Source: Deltaproteobacteria bacterium (GTDB lineage Bacteria; Desulfobacterota; Binatia; DP-6). From it: a stretch of DNA of 64,000 bases. Of this stretch, positions 53,901-62,979 are shown piece after piece. The notes beneath the pieces were generated by a model, which saw nothing but the letters and a program-made list of their open reading frames with translations, did no database searches and was not told where the DNA came from. Position numbers and translations under genes: made by a program. The stretch is from assembly GCA_005888095.1 (NCBI GenBank), contig VBKF01000110.1:1-64000 (forward strand), written 5' to 3'. Position 1 is the stretch's first letter. The number at the start of each line of letters is the position of its first letter.

Positions 53901-56900
53901 ACCCCGTGCAGTTCTCCGCCACGTCGCACGGGCCCGCCGAGGCGCGACAGACCGTGCTCGAGGACTGGAAGGCGTCGGCGGGGCACGCCGCGCTCGACCC
54001 CGTGCAGTTCTCCGCCACGTCGCAGGGGCCGGCCGAGGCGCGACACTCGGTCGACGATGACGCAAAGCCGTCTGCCGGGCAGCTCGGGCCGGTGCCCGTG
54101 CAGTTCTCCGCGATGTCGCACGGGCCGGCCGAGGCGCGACAGACGGTGCTCGAGGACTGGAAGACATCGGCGGGGCAGGCCGCGCTGGACCCCGTGCAGT
54201 TCTCCGCGACGTCGCACGGGCCGGCCGAGGCGCGACACACCGTGCTCGAGGGCTCAAAGGCGTCGGCGGGGCACGCCGCGCTCGACCCAGTGCAGTTCTC
54301 GTCCACGTCACACGCGCCCGCCGAGGGGCGACACACCGTGCTCGAGGACTGGAAGGCGTCGGCGGGGCACGCGGCGCTCGACCCCGTGCAGTTCTCCGCC
54401 ACGTCGCACGGGCCGGCCGAGGCCCGACAGATCGTGCTGGAGGACTGGAAGCCGTCGGCGGGACACGCCGCGCTCGACCCCGTGCAGTTCTCCGCCACGT
54501 CGCACGGACCCGCCGAGGCGCGACACACCGTGCTGGAGGACTGGAAGCCGTCGGCGGGGCAGGCCGCGCTCGACCCCGTGCAGTTCTCCGCCACGTCGCA
54601 GGGACCCGCCGAGGCGCGACAGACCGTGCTGGAGGACTGGAAGCCGTCGGCGGGACACGCCGCGCTGGACCCCGTGCAGCTCTCGGCCACGTCGCACGGG
54701 CCCGCCGAGGCGCGACACACGGTGCTCGAGGACTGGAAGCCGTCGGCGGGACACGCCGCGCTCGACCCCGTGCAGCTCTCCGCCACGTCGCAGGGGCCCG
54801 CCGAGGCGCGGCACACCGTGCTGGAGGACTGGAAGCTGTTGGCGGGACACGTCGCGCTGGCACCGGTGCACGTCTCCGCCACGTCGCAGGGGCCCGCCGA
54901 GGCGCGACACACGGTTCCGGCGTTACCAGCGGCGTGGCTACACGCCCCGGCGCTGCACGTGTCGGTGGTGCAAGGGTTGCCGTCGTCGGTGCAGCCCGTG
55001 CCGTTCGGCTGGAAGGCGTCTGGTGGACAGGCCGAGCTCGGGGGGGCGAGTGCGATGAGCTGGCTGACCTGGGCCGTGCTGGTGTTGGGTGCACCTGACG
55101 TCGATGCCTTCGAACCGCTCGCGCCCGGGCTCGCCTGTAACGCGTCAGCGCTTTCCGAGGAGGCGTCGGTGGTGGTGCCACCCGAGCTCGAGCTTTCGGC
55201 ATTGAACCGCTCGGTCATGCCCGATGGAGCCCCGACCGCCTTGTTGTCGGAGCGACCGAAGCACCCGACCAGCATCGTGTTGGCGACCGTCGTGGTGATC
55301 GAAGGGGTCGAGCTGCCTGCGGCTCCACCGGACGCATTGATGGGGTTCGTGGTGTCGACGTTGAAGTACGCGCTGATCCCGCCTGCTATGCGTGAGGAGG
55401 GCGAGACGGTGAAGGAGTACGGTCCTGGGTCCGCTCCCGCGGTCCCGGCGAGCTTCCAGTACGTCGATACCGCGAGATTCTGCCCGTTGCTGGTGGTGGT
55501 GACGATCAACGTCCAGCCCGAAGGGGGCGTGATCGTCGGCGGGCTCGAGCTGCCGTGAGCGCTGATCGACGCCACCATGACATCGTTGGCGAGCGTACCC
55601 GAGGGCCGGCTGATGCTGAGCGACGTCGCGCTGCTGGCCGTCCCGCTGCTGTTGGTGGCGGCGCCACGGAACCCGATGATGAACGCTCCCGGACAGGTCT
55701 CTGCCACGTCGCACTCGCTCGCCGCCGGCCGGCACACGGTGCCCCCGTTGCCGGGTGGATGCTGGCAGCTGGTGTTGGTGCCGTCGCAGGTATCCGCGGT
55801 GCAGGGGTCGCCGTCGTCCGGGCACGCCGCACCCGCGTTCCCGGCCGGATGCGTGCACGTCGTGCTCGTGCCGCTGCACACGTCGGCGGTGCAGGGATTG
55901 CCGTCGTCCGTACAGGCCGTGCCGTTCGACTTGAAAACGTCGCTGGGACAGGTGGTGCTGCTTCCGGTGCAGCTCTCGGCAACGTCACATTCGCCAGCGG
56001 CCGCTCGACACACGGCGCCCGCGTTGCCCGCCGGGTGCTGGCAGGTGTTGCTGATGCCGTTGCACTGGTCGAGCGTGCAGGGGTTGGTGTCCGCCGTGCA
56101 GGCGGTCCCGTTCGCCTTCTTGGCGTCGGCCGGGCAGCTCGTGCTCGTCCCGTCGCAGCTCTCGGCCACGTCGCATTCGCCCCCGACCGCGCGGCAGACG
56201 GCGCCCGCATTGCCCGCAGGGTGCTGGCAGACGGTGCTGGTGCCGTTGCACTGGTCCAGGGTGCAGGGGTTGCCATCGTCCGTGCAGGCCGCGCCCGCGT
56301 TCCCCGCGGGGTGCTGGCAGGTGTTGTTCGTGCCGTCGCACTGGTCGAGGGTGCACGGGTTGCTGTCGGCGGTGCAGGACGTCCCACTCGCCTTCTTGAC
56401 GTCGGTGGGGCAGGTGGAGCTCGTGCCCGTGCAGGTCTCGGCGAGGTCACACTCCGCCGCCGCCGCGCGGCAGACCGCGCCCGCGTTGCCCACCGGGTGC
56501 TGGCAGTCGACGCTCGTGCCGTTGCACTGGTCCAGGGTGCAGGCGTTGCCGTCGTCGGTACAGGCCGTCCCGCTCGCCTTCCGCGGACCGTCGGCGGGAC
56601 ACGTCGCGCTCGAGCCGGTGCAAGTCTCGGGGAGATCGCATTCGCCGGCGGCGGCGCGGCAGGTGTTCGTGCTACTCGCGAAAGTGCAGTTGTTCTTGCA
56701 GCATGAGCCCGCTGCCCCGTTCAACGCACTCCCCAGGTCGCAGTCTTCGCCCGATTCGACGGTGCCGTTGCCGCAGGTTCCGGGGGCATCGGTGAATGTC
56801 GTCTCTGCGGTCTGGCCGGAGGAGCGCCCCGCGGCGGTCAGCGTGAATGTCACCCCGAGGTCGAAGACATCGACGGTGAAGTCCGTGTTCGTGAAGTCGC

Positions 56901-57216
56901 CGTTCGAGTCGGCGACGGACGTGAGCGCGAGGTCCGGATCCAACGGCGGATCTTCCTGCAGGACCATGTCGACCGTCTCGCCCGGCTCCCAGCCGCTGCC
57001 GGTGATGGTGACCGTCTGCCCCGGATGATAGTCGGGCTGATCGGTCGCCACGGTCGCGGCGCTGGCGCGGGCGCTGAAGGCGGCAACCGCGACGACCGAA
57101 CCGAGGGCAAGGAGACCTGCCCTCAGGGTCGTGAGGAGCTGGGCGTGGCTGCATTTCGCCGACGGCGCTGCGAGTGAACGCACGGTCGCGGTCCTGGGGA
57201 AGAGGTGATCAGCCAT
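50980..57216 (-). CDS. Giant secreted Cys-rich repeat protein
   Basis: A 2078-residue protein with a signal peptide ending near ARASA (about residues 30-55), an Ig-like domain (ATDQPDYHPGQTVTITGSGW, about 56-140), and then disintegrin- and Dictyostelium-like Cys repeats. Six or so long early units (DDGNxCTxDxC type) are followed by a 215-residue Ser/Thr/Gly-rich insertion, and then by about 28 tandem copies of a 32-residue unit, CRASAGPCDVAENCTGSS plus an ACPADxFQSSSTV ending. The C-terminus is again DDGN-type and ends in a Cys-dense block. The start has AGAGGAGA five bases upstream. It is likely an adhesin or surface filament held by disulfides and Ca-binding. The C-terminal sorting mode is not evident. 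Confidence 0.85.
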   Translation of the reverse strand: MADHLFPRTATVRSLAAPSAKCSHAQLLTTLRAGLLALGSVVAVAAFSARASAATVATDQPDYHPGQTVTITGSGWEPGETVDMVLQEDPPLDPDLALTSVADSNGDFTNTDFTVDVFDLGVTFTLTAAGRSSGQTAETTFTDAPGTCGNGTVESGEDCDLGSALNGAAGSCCKNNCTFASSTNTCRAAAGECDLPETCTGSSATCPADGPRKASGTACTDDGNACTLDQCNGTSVDCQHPVGNAGAVCRAAAAECDLAETCTGTSSTCPTDVKKASGTSCTADSNPCTLDQCDGTNNTCQHPAGNAGAACTDDGNPCTLDQCNGTSTVCQHPAGNAGAVCRAVGGECDVAESCDGTSTSCPADAKKANGTACTADTNPCTLDQCNGISNTCQHPAGNAGAVCRAAAGECDVAESCTGSSTTCPSDVFKSNGTACTDDGNPCTADVCSGTSTTCTHPAGNAGAACPDDGDPCTADTCDGTNTSCQHPPGNGGTVCRPAASECDVAETCPGAFIIGFRGAATNSSGTASSATSLSISRPSGTLANDVMVASISAHGSSSPPTITPPSGWTLIVTTTSNGQNLAVSTYWKLAGTAGADPGPYSFTVSPSSRIAGGISAYFNVDTTNPINASGGAAGSSTPSITTTVANTMLVGCFGRSDNKAVGAPSGMTERFNAESSSSGGTTTDASSESADALQASPGASGSKASTSGAPNTSTAQVSQLIALAPPSSACPPDAFQPNGTGCTDDGNPCTTDTCSAGACSHAAGNAGTVCRASAGPCDVAETCTGASATCPANSFQSSSTVCRASAGPCDVAESCTGSSAACPADGFQSSSTVCRASAGPCDVAESCTGSSAACPADGFQSSSTVCRASAGPCDVAENCTGSSAACPADGFQSSSTVCRASAGPCDVAENCTGSSAACPADGFQSSSTICRASAGPCDVAENCTGSSAACPADAFQSSSTVCRPSAGACDVDENCTGSSAACPADAFEPSSTVCRASAGPCDVAENCTGSSAACPADVFQSSSTVCRASAGPCDIAENCTGTGPSCPADGFASSSTECRASAGPCDVAENCTGSSAACPADAFQSSSTVCRASAGPCDVAENCTGSSAACPADGFQSSSTVCRASAGPCDVAESCTGSSAACPADAFQSSSTVCRASAGPCDVAENCTGSSAACPADAFQSSSTVCRASAGECDPQENCTGTGPNCPADARSAAGTGCTSDGNPCTLDQCDGTSVTCQHPAGNAGATCRSSAGVCDVAETCDGTSTTCPADGFQSSSTVCRASAGECDPQENCTGTGPNCPADARSAAGTACTSDGNPCTLDQCDGTSVTCQHPAGNAGATCRPSAGVCDVAETCDGTSTTCPANGFQSSSTVCRPSAGPCDVAENCTGSSAACPADGFQSSSTVCRASAGPCDVAENCTGSSAACPADGFQSSSTVCRASAGPCDVAENCTGSSAACPADAFQSSSTVCRPSAGACDVAENCTGSSAACPADGFQSSSTVCRASAGPCDVAENCTGTGPSCPADGFASSSTVCRASAGPCDPAENCTGTGPNCPANSFASSSTVCRASAGPCDVVENCTGSSAACPSDAFQSSSTVCRASAGPCDVAENCTGSSAACPADAFQSSSTVCRPSAGTCDVAENCTGSSAACPADAFQSSSTVCRASAGPCDPAENCTGTGPNCPANSFASSSTVCRASAGPCDVAENCTGSSAACPSDMIRASGTSCTSDSNPCTSDVCNGADTTCHHPNYPAGYSCENSDGVVCTADVCDGSGKCISTPQDYRCDDGNDCSDDWCNPGLAPPDGTGCVHVARTSVSTGCYPSDTSHPNSCGCNDRNPCTKFDRCQQDMSGSIYCAGDNLPDNTQCSAGTTCASAAMCKSGVCTPTGFAPAGTACDDHNVCTGTTPLPDACDGNGKCVPGPLNSDAPCDDGNECSTGDHCAMVAVSSTQFAPGCIGVPAAGNCDDGDACTGDRLFGSSSDTCQSGGCQSGASETAFCKQWGKTYYATNSGHCRSTDGACCTNCANNTSGVRCNCCLPRGMNCIGGGTPCCSGTVGNVVMTGTCGTPTGPAGTGVVGVCQ
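52060..54935 (-). repeat. About 28 tandem 96-bp coding repeats
   Basis: A near-identical 96-base unit is repeated inside the giant protein gene, interrupted twice by a roughly 90-base DDGNPCT-type insert. High nucleotide identity, including silent positions, implies recent unequal crossing-over or gene conversion. Copy number could be misassembled in a short-read assembly. Long open frames on the + strand here are antisense shadows of the periodic sequence. Confidence 0.9.
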
Positions 57217-57684
57217 CGTGTTCTCCTCTGCGTCTACGTCGCGGTCAGCGGGCCATGAAGTTATGTGAAGACAGACGTTCCGCTAATAAGCTTGCTGACA
57301 TAACTTATAACCCTCGCGCCCGTGTGCTTCTGAGTCTCGCCCGCCGCCTGCCTCGCCACCTTTCCTGCTAAGCGAGGCGGCGACGATGCGCTTTCCGCAC
57401 AGCGAATGTCAAGGAAAAAAACGCTTCGAAGGGGCCGCATCCCGCATTGCTGGAAGGGACGCCTTAGCGCAGATGCGCGGTGCCGACTCGATCGACGAAG
57501 CGGAGCAAACCAGGTGTGCCTCGCGACGACACGCCCCTGTGCAGCCATCCCCCCCGGCGCCTGGCGGATGGACCGGTGGAGCTGAGCCACGTGTCGGAGA
57601 AGGGTCTCGGGGAACGAAAATCTACGATTCTTCGGGGATTACCGTCGCAGGCTCCATCGCCGGGCGCATGATGTCCATTTGTCG
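57217..57684. promoter_or_regulatory. Intergenic region upstream of the giant protein gene
   Basis: About 470 bases with no convincing gene and lower G+C than the surroundings near 57255-57310. It contains AAGTTATGT (57258-57266) and its exact complement ACATAACTT (57298-57306), a 9-bp inverted repeat, and TCAGC/GCTGA at the edges. These likely belong to the promoter and operator region of the divergent minus-strand gene. The rest of the region, to 57684, shows only a GCCTCGC/GCGAGGC stem near 57350-57380. Confidence 0.4.
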
Positions 57685-57718
57685 TTGACAAGTCGCCTCG
57701 GAAGATGGTCTGACCATC
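57685..57718 (+). promoter_or_regulatory. Promoter with FadR/GntR-type operator
   Basis: TTGACA at 57685-57690, with the palindrome GATGGTCTGACCATC at 57704-57718 across the -10 position. TGGTCTGACCA (57706-57716) matches the TGGTNNNACCA operator pattern of FadR-subfamily GntR regulators, and a gene for such a regulator starts eight bases later. Autoregulation is likely. Confidence 0.65.
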
Positions 57719-57725
57719 AGTTAAG

Positions 57726-58433
57726 ATGACCAAGGGTGCCCGCTTCCACAGCGTCTCGCGCCCGTCCATCTACATGGACGTCGCGGGCCAGATCCGTCGG
57801 GCGATCCTGGAAGGGACGATGTCGTCGGGAGAACGGCTGCCCCCCGAGCGTGAGCTGGCCCGCCAGTTCGGGGTCAGTCGGGCCACGGTCCGCGAGGCGC
57901 TCCGCCACCTTCAGGCGCAGGGGCTGCTGGCGGCGCGGGGCCGTACCTCGCCGCTCGAGACGGCCGGCCCCGCCGAGGTCGTGGCACGCTTTGGCGAGGC
58001 GCTGATGCACGCGGTGCGGCTGCAGGAGGTGCCACTGTCAGATCTCGTCGAGCTGCGCATCGCGATCGAGGCGGCCGCCCTGGCCCGGGCCGCCACCGCG
58101 CAGATCACCGCCAGCCTGGAAGAGGCGCGGGTCACCCTGGCGGTGACGCCACGGGCGGACGTGCGGCCGCATGAGCTTCACGAGGCCGACGTCGCGTTTC
58201 ACGTGGCCTTGGTCGCCGCCTCCGGCAACCGGGCCCTCTTGCTGGTCATGCTGGCGGTCACGGACGCCATCCGCCCGCACCTCGACGAAGCGCTGCGCGC
58301 GCGCTCGTCGGCGAAGATGAGGCTCCGCATCGCGACCGAGCACCCCACGATCCTCCGCTCGATCGAGCGCGGAGCCGGCGCCGCGGCCGCGGCCCATCTG
58401 CGCCAGCACCTTCGCGGGCTCTACGGCACATGA
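57726..58433 (+). CDS. FadR-subfamily GntR transcription regulator
   Basis: A 235-residue repressor-type regulator. Residues 18-75 are the GntR winged helix (VAGQIRRAILEGTMSSGERL, then FGVSRATVREALRHLQAQGL), and about 90-230 an all-helical FCD ligand domain with the metal-binding pattern EADVAFHVALVAASGN and later histidines in EHPTIL and AHLRQH. Such proteins usually bind a small carboxylate. The ATG at 57726 follows the operator by eight bases, with only TAAG as a weak ribosome site. No obvious target operon lies beside it. Confidence 0.9.
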   Translation: MTKGARFHSVSRPSIYMDVAGQIRRAILEGTMSSGERLPPERELARQFGVSRATVREALRHLQAQGLLAARGRTSPLETAGPAEVVARFGEALMHAVRLQEVPLSDLVELRIAIEAAALARAATAQITASLEEARVTLAVTPRADVRPHELHEADVAFHVALVAASGNRALLLVMLAVTDAIRPHLDEALRARSSAKMRLRIATEHPTILRSIERGAGAAAAAHLRQHLRGLYGT

Positions 58434-58586
58434 CCCCTCGCACAGGTGCGATCTCGCGCAAGGCATTTTCCCTGCCGGCTCTAACCCATTCATGGGAGCA
58501 GCGCGCGCTTCGGTCATCGCGTTAAATTATCGATCGGGACTGCTCGCCCGTCTCCTTGGTCGCCAGCAGGATCTCGCGCTGCACGC

Positions 58587-59072
58587 TCATCCGTTCTCCC
58601 CGGCGAGCCGCCCGAGCGCCTCGCCCTCGAGGCGGCAGACCTGCCACTCGCCCAGCGGACGGGCGCCGAGCGTGCGGTAGAACGCCTGCGCCCGCTCGTT
58701 CCAGTCGAGCACCGCCCACTCGAAGCGGCGGCATCCACGGGCGACGGCAATACGAGCGACCTCTCGCATGAGCGCGGTGCCGACGCCCCGTCCGCGCACC
58801 GCCGGGTCGACGAAGAGGTCCTCCAGCCAGAGCGACGGCGCGGCGAGGAACGTCGAGTAGGTCTCGAAGAAGAGCCCGTACGCCCGCACGTGCCCGTCCA
58901 CCTCGGCGACCAGCACGTCGAAGCGCGGCCGCGGCCCGAAGGCATGCTCGACGAAGCGCGCGGCCGCCTCGTCGTCGGGCGGCGGAAGCCGCTCGAACTC
59001 CGCGAGGCCGCGCACGAGGCCGACCAAGGCCGGCCCGTCGGCGCGGCGCGCGGAGCGGATGGTGAAAGGCAT
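58587..59072 (-). CDS. GNAT-family N-acetyltransferase
   Basis: A 161-residue acetyltransferase. The acetyl-CoA site is VDPAVRGRGVGTALMREVAR (Q/RxxGxG/A), and the fold is complete from the N-terminal FTIRSARRADGPAL to the FYRTLGARPL segment. The general shape resembles spermidine/diamine acetyltransferases, but the substrate is unknown. It follows the DsbA-type isomerase gene by four bases on the minus strand, suggesting one operon. Confidence 0.9.
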   Translation of the reverse strand: MPFTIRSARRADGPALVGLVRGLAEFERLPPPDDEAAARFVEHAFGPRPRFDVLVAEVDGHVRAYGLFFETYSTFLAAPSLWLEDLFVDPAVRGRGVGTALMREVARIAVARGCRRFEWAVLDWNERAQAFYRTLGARPLGEWQVCRLEGEALGRLAGENG

Positions 59073-59076
59073 CGCC

Positions 59077-59673
59077 TCAGGCAGCCGCGCCGCGGAGCTG
59101 GTCGAGGAGGAACTCGATGCGATCGTTCCCCCAGAAGCGCTTGCCGTCGACCACGAAGATCGGCACGCCGAAGATCCGCTCCTCCAGGCACGCCTGGAGC
59201 GCCTTCGGCACCTCGTCGTGGTAGCGCCGGGCGGCGAGCGCGTCGAGGAACGCCTGGCGTGAAAGGCCCGCCTTCGCCGCGCAGTCCGCGAGCACCTGCC
59301 GGTCGGCGATGTCGCGGCCCTCGCTCCAGCGCGCGCGGAAGACGGCGTTGCGGTAGCCGCGCTCCTTGCCTGCCGCGGCGGCGAAGTAGCAGCCCGCGGC
59401 GGCGTCGGTCGTATCCACCGCGGCGGCGTGCGGGTTCCACGGGATGCCGAGCTTGCGTGCCCAGCGCGCCGCGTCTTCCCGCCCGTAGCTCAGCTTGAAC
59501 TCCTGGAGCTGCGCCGCCACCCCGGTGGGCTGGCTGCCGACCTGCGGCGGGACGATCGGGATCGGCACGAGCTCTGCGCCGGCGCCGGTGACGAGGTCGT
59601 CGATCCGGGCATCGGCGAGCGCCGCAAAGGGAGAGCCGAAGGCGAAGAAATACTTGACCCGTTTCGAAGCCAT
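59077..59673 (-). CDS. DsbA-fold 2-hydroxychromene-2-carboxylate isomerase-like protein
   Basis: A 198-residue thioredoxin-fold protein of the HCCA isomerase/DsbA-oxidoreductase group. The N-terminus VKYFFAFGSPFAALADARID has Ser in place of the active-site Cys, which fits GSH-dependent isomerases rather than disulfide oxidases. The C-terminal IFGVPIFVVDGKRFWGNDRIE is the family cis-Pro region. GGGAGG precedes the tandem ATGs; the second (59673) is preferred for spacing. A role in aromatic degradation is known for relatives, but the context does not confirm it. Confidence 0.85.
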   Translation of the reverse strand: MASKRVKYFFAFGSPFAALADARIDDLVTGAGAELVPIPIVPPQVGSQPTGVAAQLQEFKLSYGREDAARWARKLGIPWNPHAAAVDTTDAAAGCYFAAAAGKERGYRNAVFRARWSEGRDIADRQVLADCAAKAGLSRQAFLDALAARRYHDEVPKALQACLEERIFGVPIFVVDGKRFWGNDRIEFLLDQLRGAAA

Positions 59674-59840
59674 CATGTACCTCCCGCGTCGAGTTGCTCG
59701 ATTGTGCGCGGGGTACGGAGCTGTGGCAACGGCGTCACCGCCCGTCCACCGGTCGGCCGTTCCAGTCGTAGATGGCGCGCCCGATCGGCGCGTCAAGGAG
59801 CAGGGGCGGCGCCGGGCCGCGTGACGTTCGCGGCCGGCCG

Positions 59841-62693
59841 CTACAGCGGAGAACTCTGCTTGCCTTCCGCCGGCTGCGCGAGCCGGGCGATGACGGCGAG
59901 CAGCTCGCCGGGGTCGACGGGCTTGGCGACGTGCGCCTGAAAGCCCGACGCGAGCGCCCGGTCGCGGTCTTCCGGACGGGCATACGCGCTGAGGGCAATC
60001 GCCGGAAGTCCCCACTGCTGATGTTCGCGTTCCCGCAGCCGGTGGATCAACGCGTAGCCGTCGTCGCCGGGTAAGCCGATGTCGGACACCAGGACATCGA
60101 CCCTCTGCCGCGCGAGCACATCGAGGGCCTCGGCGACCGAGGACGCCGTCGTGGCCTTGGCGCCCGAGGCCGTGACCAGCGATTCGAGTACCTCGGCGGT
60201 GTCCCGGTCGTCCTCGACGAGGAGGACGCGCAAACCCTGCAGGCTCGGATGGTCGCCGGTGGACGAACCGTGCGCGGGCTCGACGGCTGATCGATGCCAT
60301 CGCTCGGCCGTGACCGGCAGCCTGACCGTGAACGTCGAGCCCTGGCCCGGGCCGGGGCTCTCCGCGCGCACCGTCCCCCCGTGCTGCTCGACCAGGTGGT
60401 GCACGATGGCGAGGCCCACCCCGAGGCCGCCGTGCGCGCGAGTGGTGGAGCTGTCGGCCTGCCGGAAGCGCTCGAAGATATGCGGCAGGAATTCGGCCGG
60501 GATGCCCTGGCCGGCGTCGCTCACCTTGAGCTCGACGTGGGAGTCGGCAGCCTCCAGCCGTACCTCCACGCGGCCGCTGGCCGGCGAGAACTTGATGGCG
60601 TTGGAGAGGAGGTTCCAGACCACCTGTTGCAGGCGCTGCGGATCGCCCAGGACGACGCCGGCCTGGGGGTCGAGGAGGACCTGTAGCCGGATGCGCCGGG
60701 CATCGGCGGCCGAGCGGACGGAGTCGACCGCCGCCTCGATCACCTCCGGGAACTCGACCGGCCGCAGGTCGACGTGGAGCTTGCCCGAGACGATGCGCGA
60801 GACGTCGAGCAGGTCCTCGACGAGATGTGCCTGGGACTTCGTGCTCCGCTCGATGGCGTCGAGCGCGCGCTGCACGACCTCGGGCTCGAGTCCTGCGCGA
60901 CGCAGCATCCGGGTCCACGCGAGAATCGGCGTGAGCGGCGTCCGCAGCTCGTGAGAGAGGACCGAGAGGAACTCGTCCTTGGCGCGGTTCGCGGCTTCGG
61001 CGTGGGCCCGCGTCTCCTGCGCTTCGCGGAAGAGACGCGCGTGATCGATCGCCAGCGCGGCCCGATCGGCGACGAGCTGGAGGAGCTGAATCTCCTCGGG
61101 CGTGAACCGGCGCGGCCGAAACATCCCGACGTGCAGCACGCCCAGGAGCTGGCCCTCGAGCAGGAGGGGCACGCCCAGGAGCGAACGGATTCCTTTCTCG
61201 CGCAGGAGCGGGTTGAGCACCTCGCCGTCGTTGATGTCCTCGAGCATGATCGGCCGGCGCTCGGTCGCGATCCGTCCCGCGAATCCCTGTCCCACCGGAA
61301 TGCGCACCCCGCGCTCGACCTCCTCCTCGAGCCCTCGCGCCCCCAGCGCGATCAGCATGTGGCGCTCCTCGAGGAGGATCGCCGCCGTGTCCACCGAAAG
61401 TATGTCGCGGATGCGACCGAGCAGCTCGCGCAGCAGCTCGTCGAGCGAAAGGTACGCGAGCGCGGCGTCGGTGACGGCCTGCAGGCGGCGGAGCATCTCG
61501 GCGGTCCGCTCCGCCTCGGTACGTGCGGCGGCCTGGCGCAGGAGCTGCGTGCGCTCGCTGATGTCGCGGATGGCGCTGGTGACGAAGATGCCGTCCTCGG
61601 TCTCGAGCGGGCTCAGGCTGATCTCCACCGGGAACTCGGTGCCATCCCGGCGCAGGCCGAAGAGCTCGACGCCCGAGCCCATGCCGCGCACCCGGGGATC
61701 GCTGAAGTAGCCCGCGCGGTGGCCGGGGTGCCGGCCGCGGAAACGCTCGGGGACCAGCATCTCGACCGGCTGGCCGAGCAGCTCCTCGCGACGGTAGCCG
61801 AAGAGCTTCTCAGTCTGCCCGTTGACCAGCACGATCCGTCCGTCCCGGCCGACGATCACCATGCCGTCGGGCGCGGACTCCATGAGCCCCCGGAACTTCT
61901 CATCCGCCTTCCTGCGCTCGGTGATGTCACGGATCGCGCTCGTGACCAGCACCCCCTCCTCCGTCTCGAGCGGGCTCAGGCTGATCTCCACGGGAAACTC
62001 GGTACCGTTCTTGCGCAGGCCGAAGAGCTCGAGGCCCGAGCCCATGCCGCGCACCCGGGGATCGGCGAAGTACGCCCCGCGGTGGTCGGGGTGCCGGCCG
62101 CGGAAGCGCTCGGGGACCAGCATCTCGACCGGCCGGCCGAGCAGCTCGCCCCTCGGATACCCGAACAGCCGCTCGGTCTGGGAGTTCACCAGGACGATCT
62201 TGCCCTGGCGATCGACGATGACCACGGCGTCCGGTGCGGCCTCCAGCAGCCCGCGGAACTTCGCCTCCACCCGCTTGCGATCGGTGACGTCACGGATGGC
62301 GGCGGTGGTGACGAGGACGCCCTCCTCCGTGTGCATGGGCGAGAGGCTGATCTCTGCCGGGAACTCCGTGCCGTCCTTGCGCACGCCCTGGAGATCCAAC
62401 CCTGCTCCCATCGGCCGCGTGCGCGGCTCCGCGAAGTAGCCGCATCGGTGGCCTGGATGAGCGGTCCGGTAGCGCTGCGGGACGAGGATCTCGATCGGCT
62501 GGCCGAGGAGCTCGTCGCGGGAGTACCCGAAGAGCCTCTCGGCCTCGCTGTTGACGAGCACGATCCGGCCGTCCTGGCCGACGATCACCAGCGCATCGGG
62601 GGCCGACTCCATCAGCCCCCGGAACCATTCGCTGCCGCGCGCGTGGCCGGTCAGCTCGTCGCGAGCCGGGCGGTCTCTCCTTGCGTTCGCCAC
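59841..62693 (-). CDS. Hybrid sensor histidine kinase (PAS3-GAF-HisKA-HATPase-REC)
   Basis: A 950-residue cytoplasmic kinase. Three PAS domains (about residues 24-135, 150-262 and 277-390) each start FRGLxExAPD and contain the related GYF or AYF...GTEFP(A/V)EISLSP segment; the second and third are close duplicates. A GAF domain (about 405-565) precedes HisKA ([13 protein letters not shown]) and HATPase_c ([34 protein letters not shown]), and a receiver domain (about 822-945) has phospho-Asp in [10 protein letters not shown]. No transmembrane helix is seen, so it senses cytoplasmic signals, perhaps redox or ligands bound in the PAS domains. It ends in SSPL with no downstream partner. Confidence 0.95.
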   Translation of the reverse strand: MANARRDRPARDELTGHARGSEWFRGLMESAPDALVIVGQDGRIVLVNSEAERLFGYSRDELLGQPIEILVPQRYRTAHPGHRCGYFAEPRTRPMGAGLDLQGVRKDGTEFPAEISLSPMHTEEGVLVTTAAIRDVTDRKRVEAKFRGLLEAAPDAVVIVDRQGKIVLVNSQTERLFGYPRGELLGRPVEMLVPERFRGRHPDHRGAYFADPRVRGMGSGLELFGLRKNGTEFPVEISLSPLETEEGVLVTSAIRDITERRKADEKFRGLMESAPDGMVIVGRDGRIVLVNGQTEKLFGYRREELLGQPVEMLVPERFRGRHPGHRAGYFSDPRVRGMGSGVELFGLRRDGTEFPVEISLSPLETEDGIFVTSAIRDISERTQLLRQAAARTEAERTAEMLRRLQAVTDAALAYLSLDELLRELLGRIRDILSVDTAAILLEERHMLIALGARGLEEEVERGVRIPVGQGFAGRIATERRPIMLEDINDGEVLNPLLREKGIRSLLGVPLLLEGQLLGVLHVGMFRPRRFTPEEIQLLQLVADRAALAIDHARLFREAQETRAHAEAANRAKDEFLSVLSHELRTPLTPILAWTRMLRRAGLEPEVVQRALDAIERSTKSQAHLVEDLLDVSRIVSGKLHVDLRPVEFPEVIEAAVDSVRSAADARRIRLQVLLDPQAGVVLGDPQRLQQVVWNLLSNAIKFSPASGRVEVRLEAADSHVELKVSDAGQGIPAEFLPHIFERFRQADSSTTRAHGGLGVGLAIVHHLVEQHGGTVRAESPGPGQGSTFTVRLPVTAERWHRSAVEPAHGSSTGDHPSLQGLRVLLVEDDRDTAEVLESLVTASGAKATTASSVAEALDVLARQRVDVLVSDIGLPGDDGYALIHRLREREHQQWGLPAIALSAYARPEDRDRALASGFQAHVAKPVDPGELLAVIARLAQPAEGKQSSPL

Positions 62694-62845
62694 GGGGGGC
62701 CCACCCTTACCCCGGACGTGCTCCGCGGGCCGCCAGCCCCGCCATCACCACCTGCCACCACGCATGGACGAACGTCTTGCTTAGACCATTTTGCTGAACC
62801 ACGCCAACTGCGGGGCCGTGAACGAATCCCCTCAGACGCGCCGTC

Positions 62846-62888
62846 ATTGCACGGGCCGTTCGCCCATGCGCACGAGATTGCACGGGCC
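62846..62888. repeat. Two 12-bp direct repeats in the kinase-lipoprotein gap
   Basis: ATTGCACGGGCC occurs at 62846-62857 and again at 62877-62888, 31 bases apart (three helical turns). The pair lies just upstream of the lipoprotein promoter and may bind a regulator. Confidence 0.5.
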
Positions 62889-62906
62889 AGAGCCACCGCC
62901 TATTGA

Positions 62907-62935
62907 TTGAGCGTCGGACACCGATCAGCTGTAAC
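62907..62935 (+). promoter_or_regulatory. Promoter of the lipoprotein gene
   Basis: TTGAGC (62907-62912), 17-base spacer and TGTAAC (62930-62935). The start codon is at 62980, and a GGAGG ribosome binding site lies at 62969-62973. Confidence 0.5.
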
Positions 62936-62979
62936 GCACCGCACGCTGGCGTGTTGGGCCGGGCACGGGAGGACATGAG

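Noticed and set aside
52060..54935. CRISPR-like tandem repeat array
   Set aside because: The units are 96 bp, continuous, in frame and without unique spacers; they encode protein repeats. No cas genes are in the window.
51989..57028. Very long repetitive + strand open frames across the giant protein gene
   Set aside because: They are antisense to the 2078-residue protein, which has a signal peptide, a Shine-Dalgarno site and conserved cysteines. The opposite frames are open only because of the high G+C and 96-bp periodicity.
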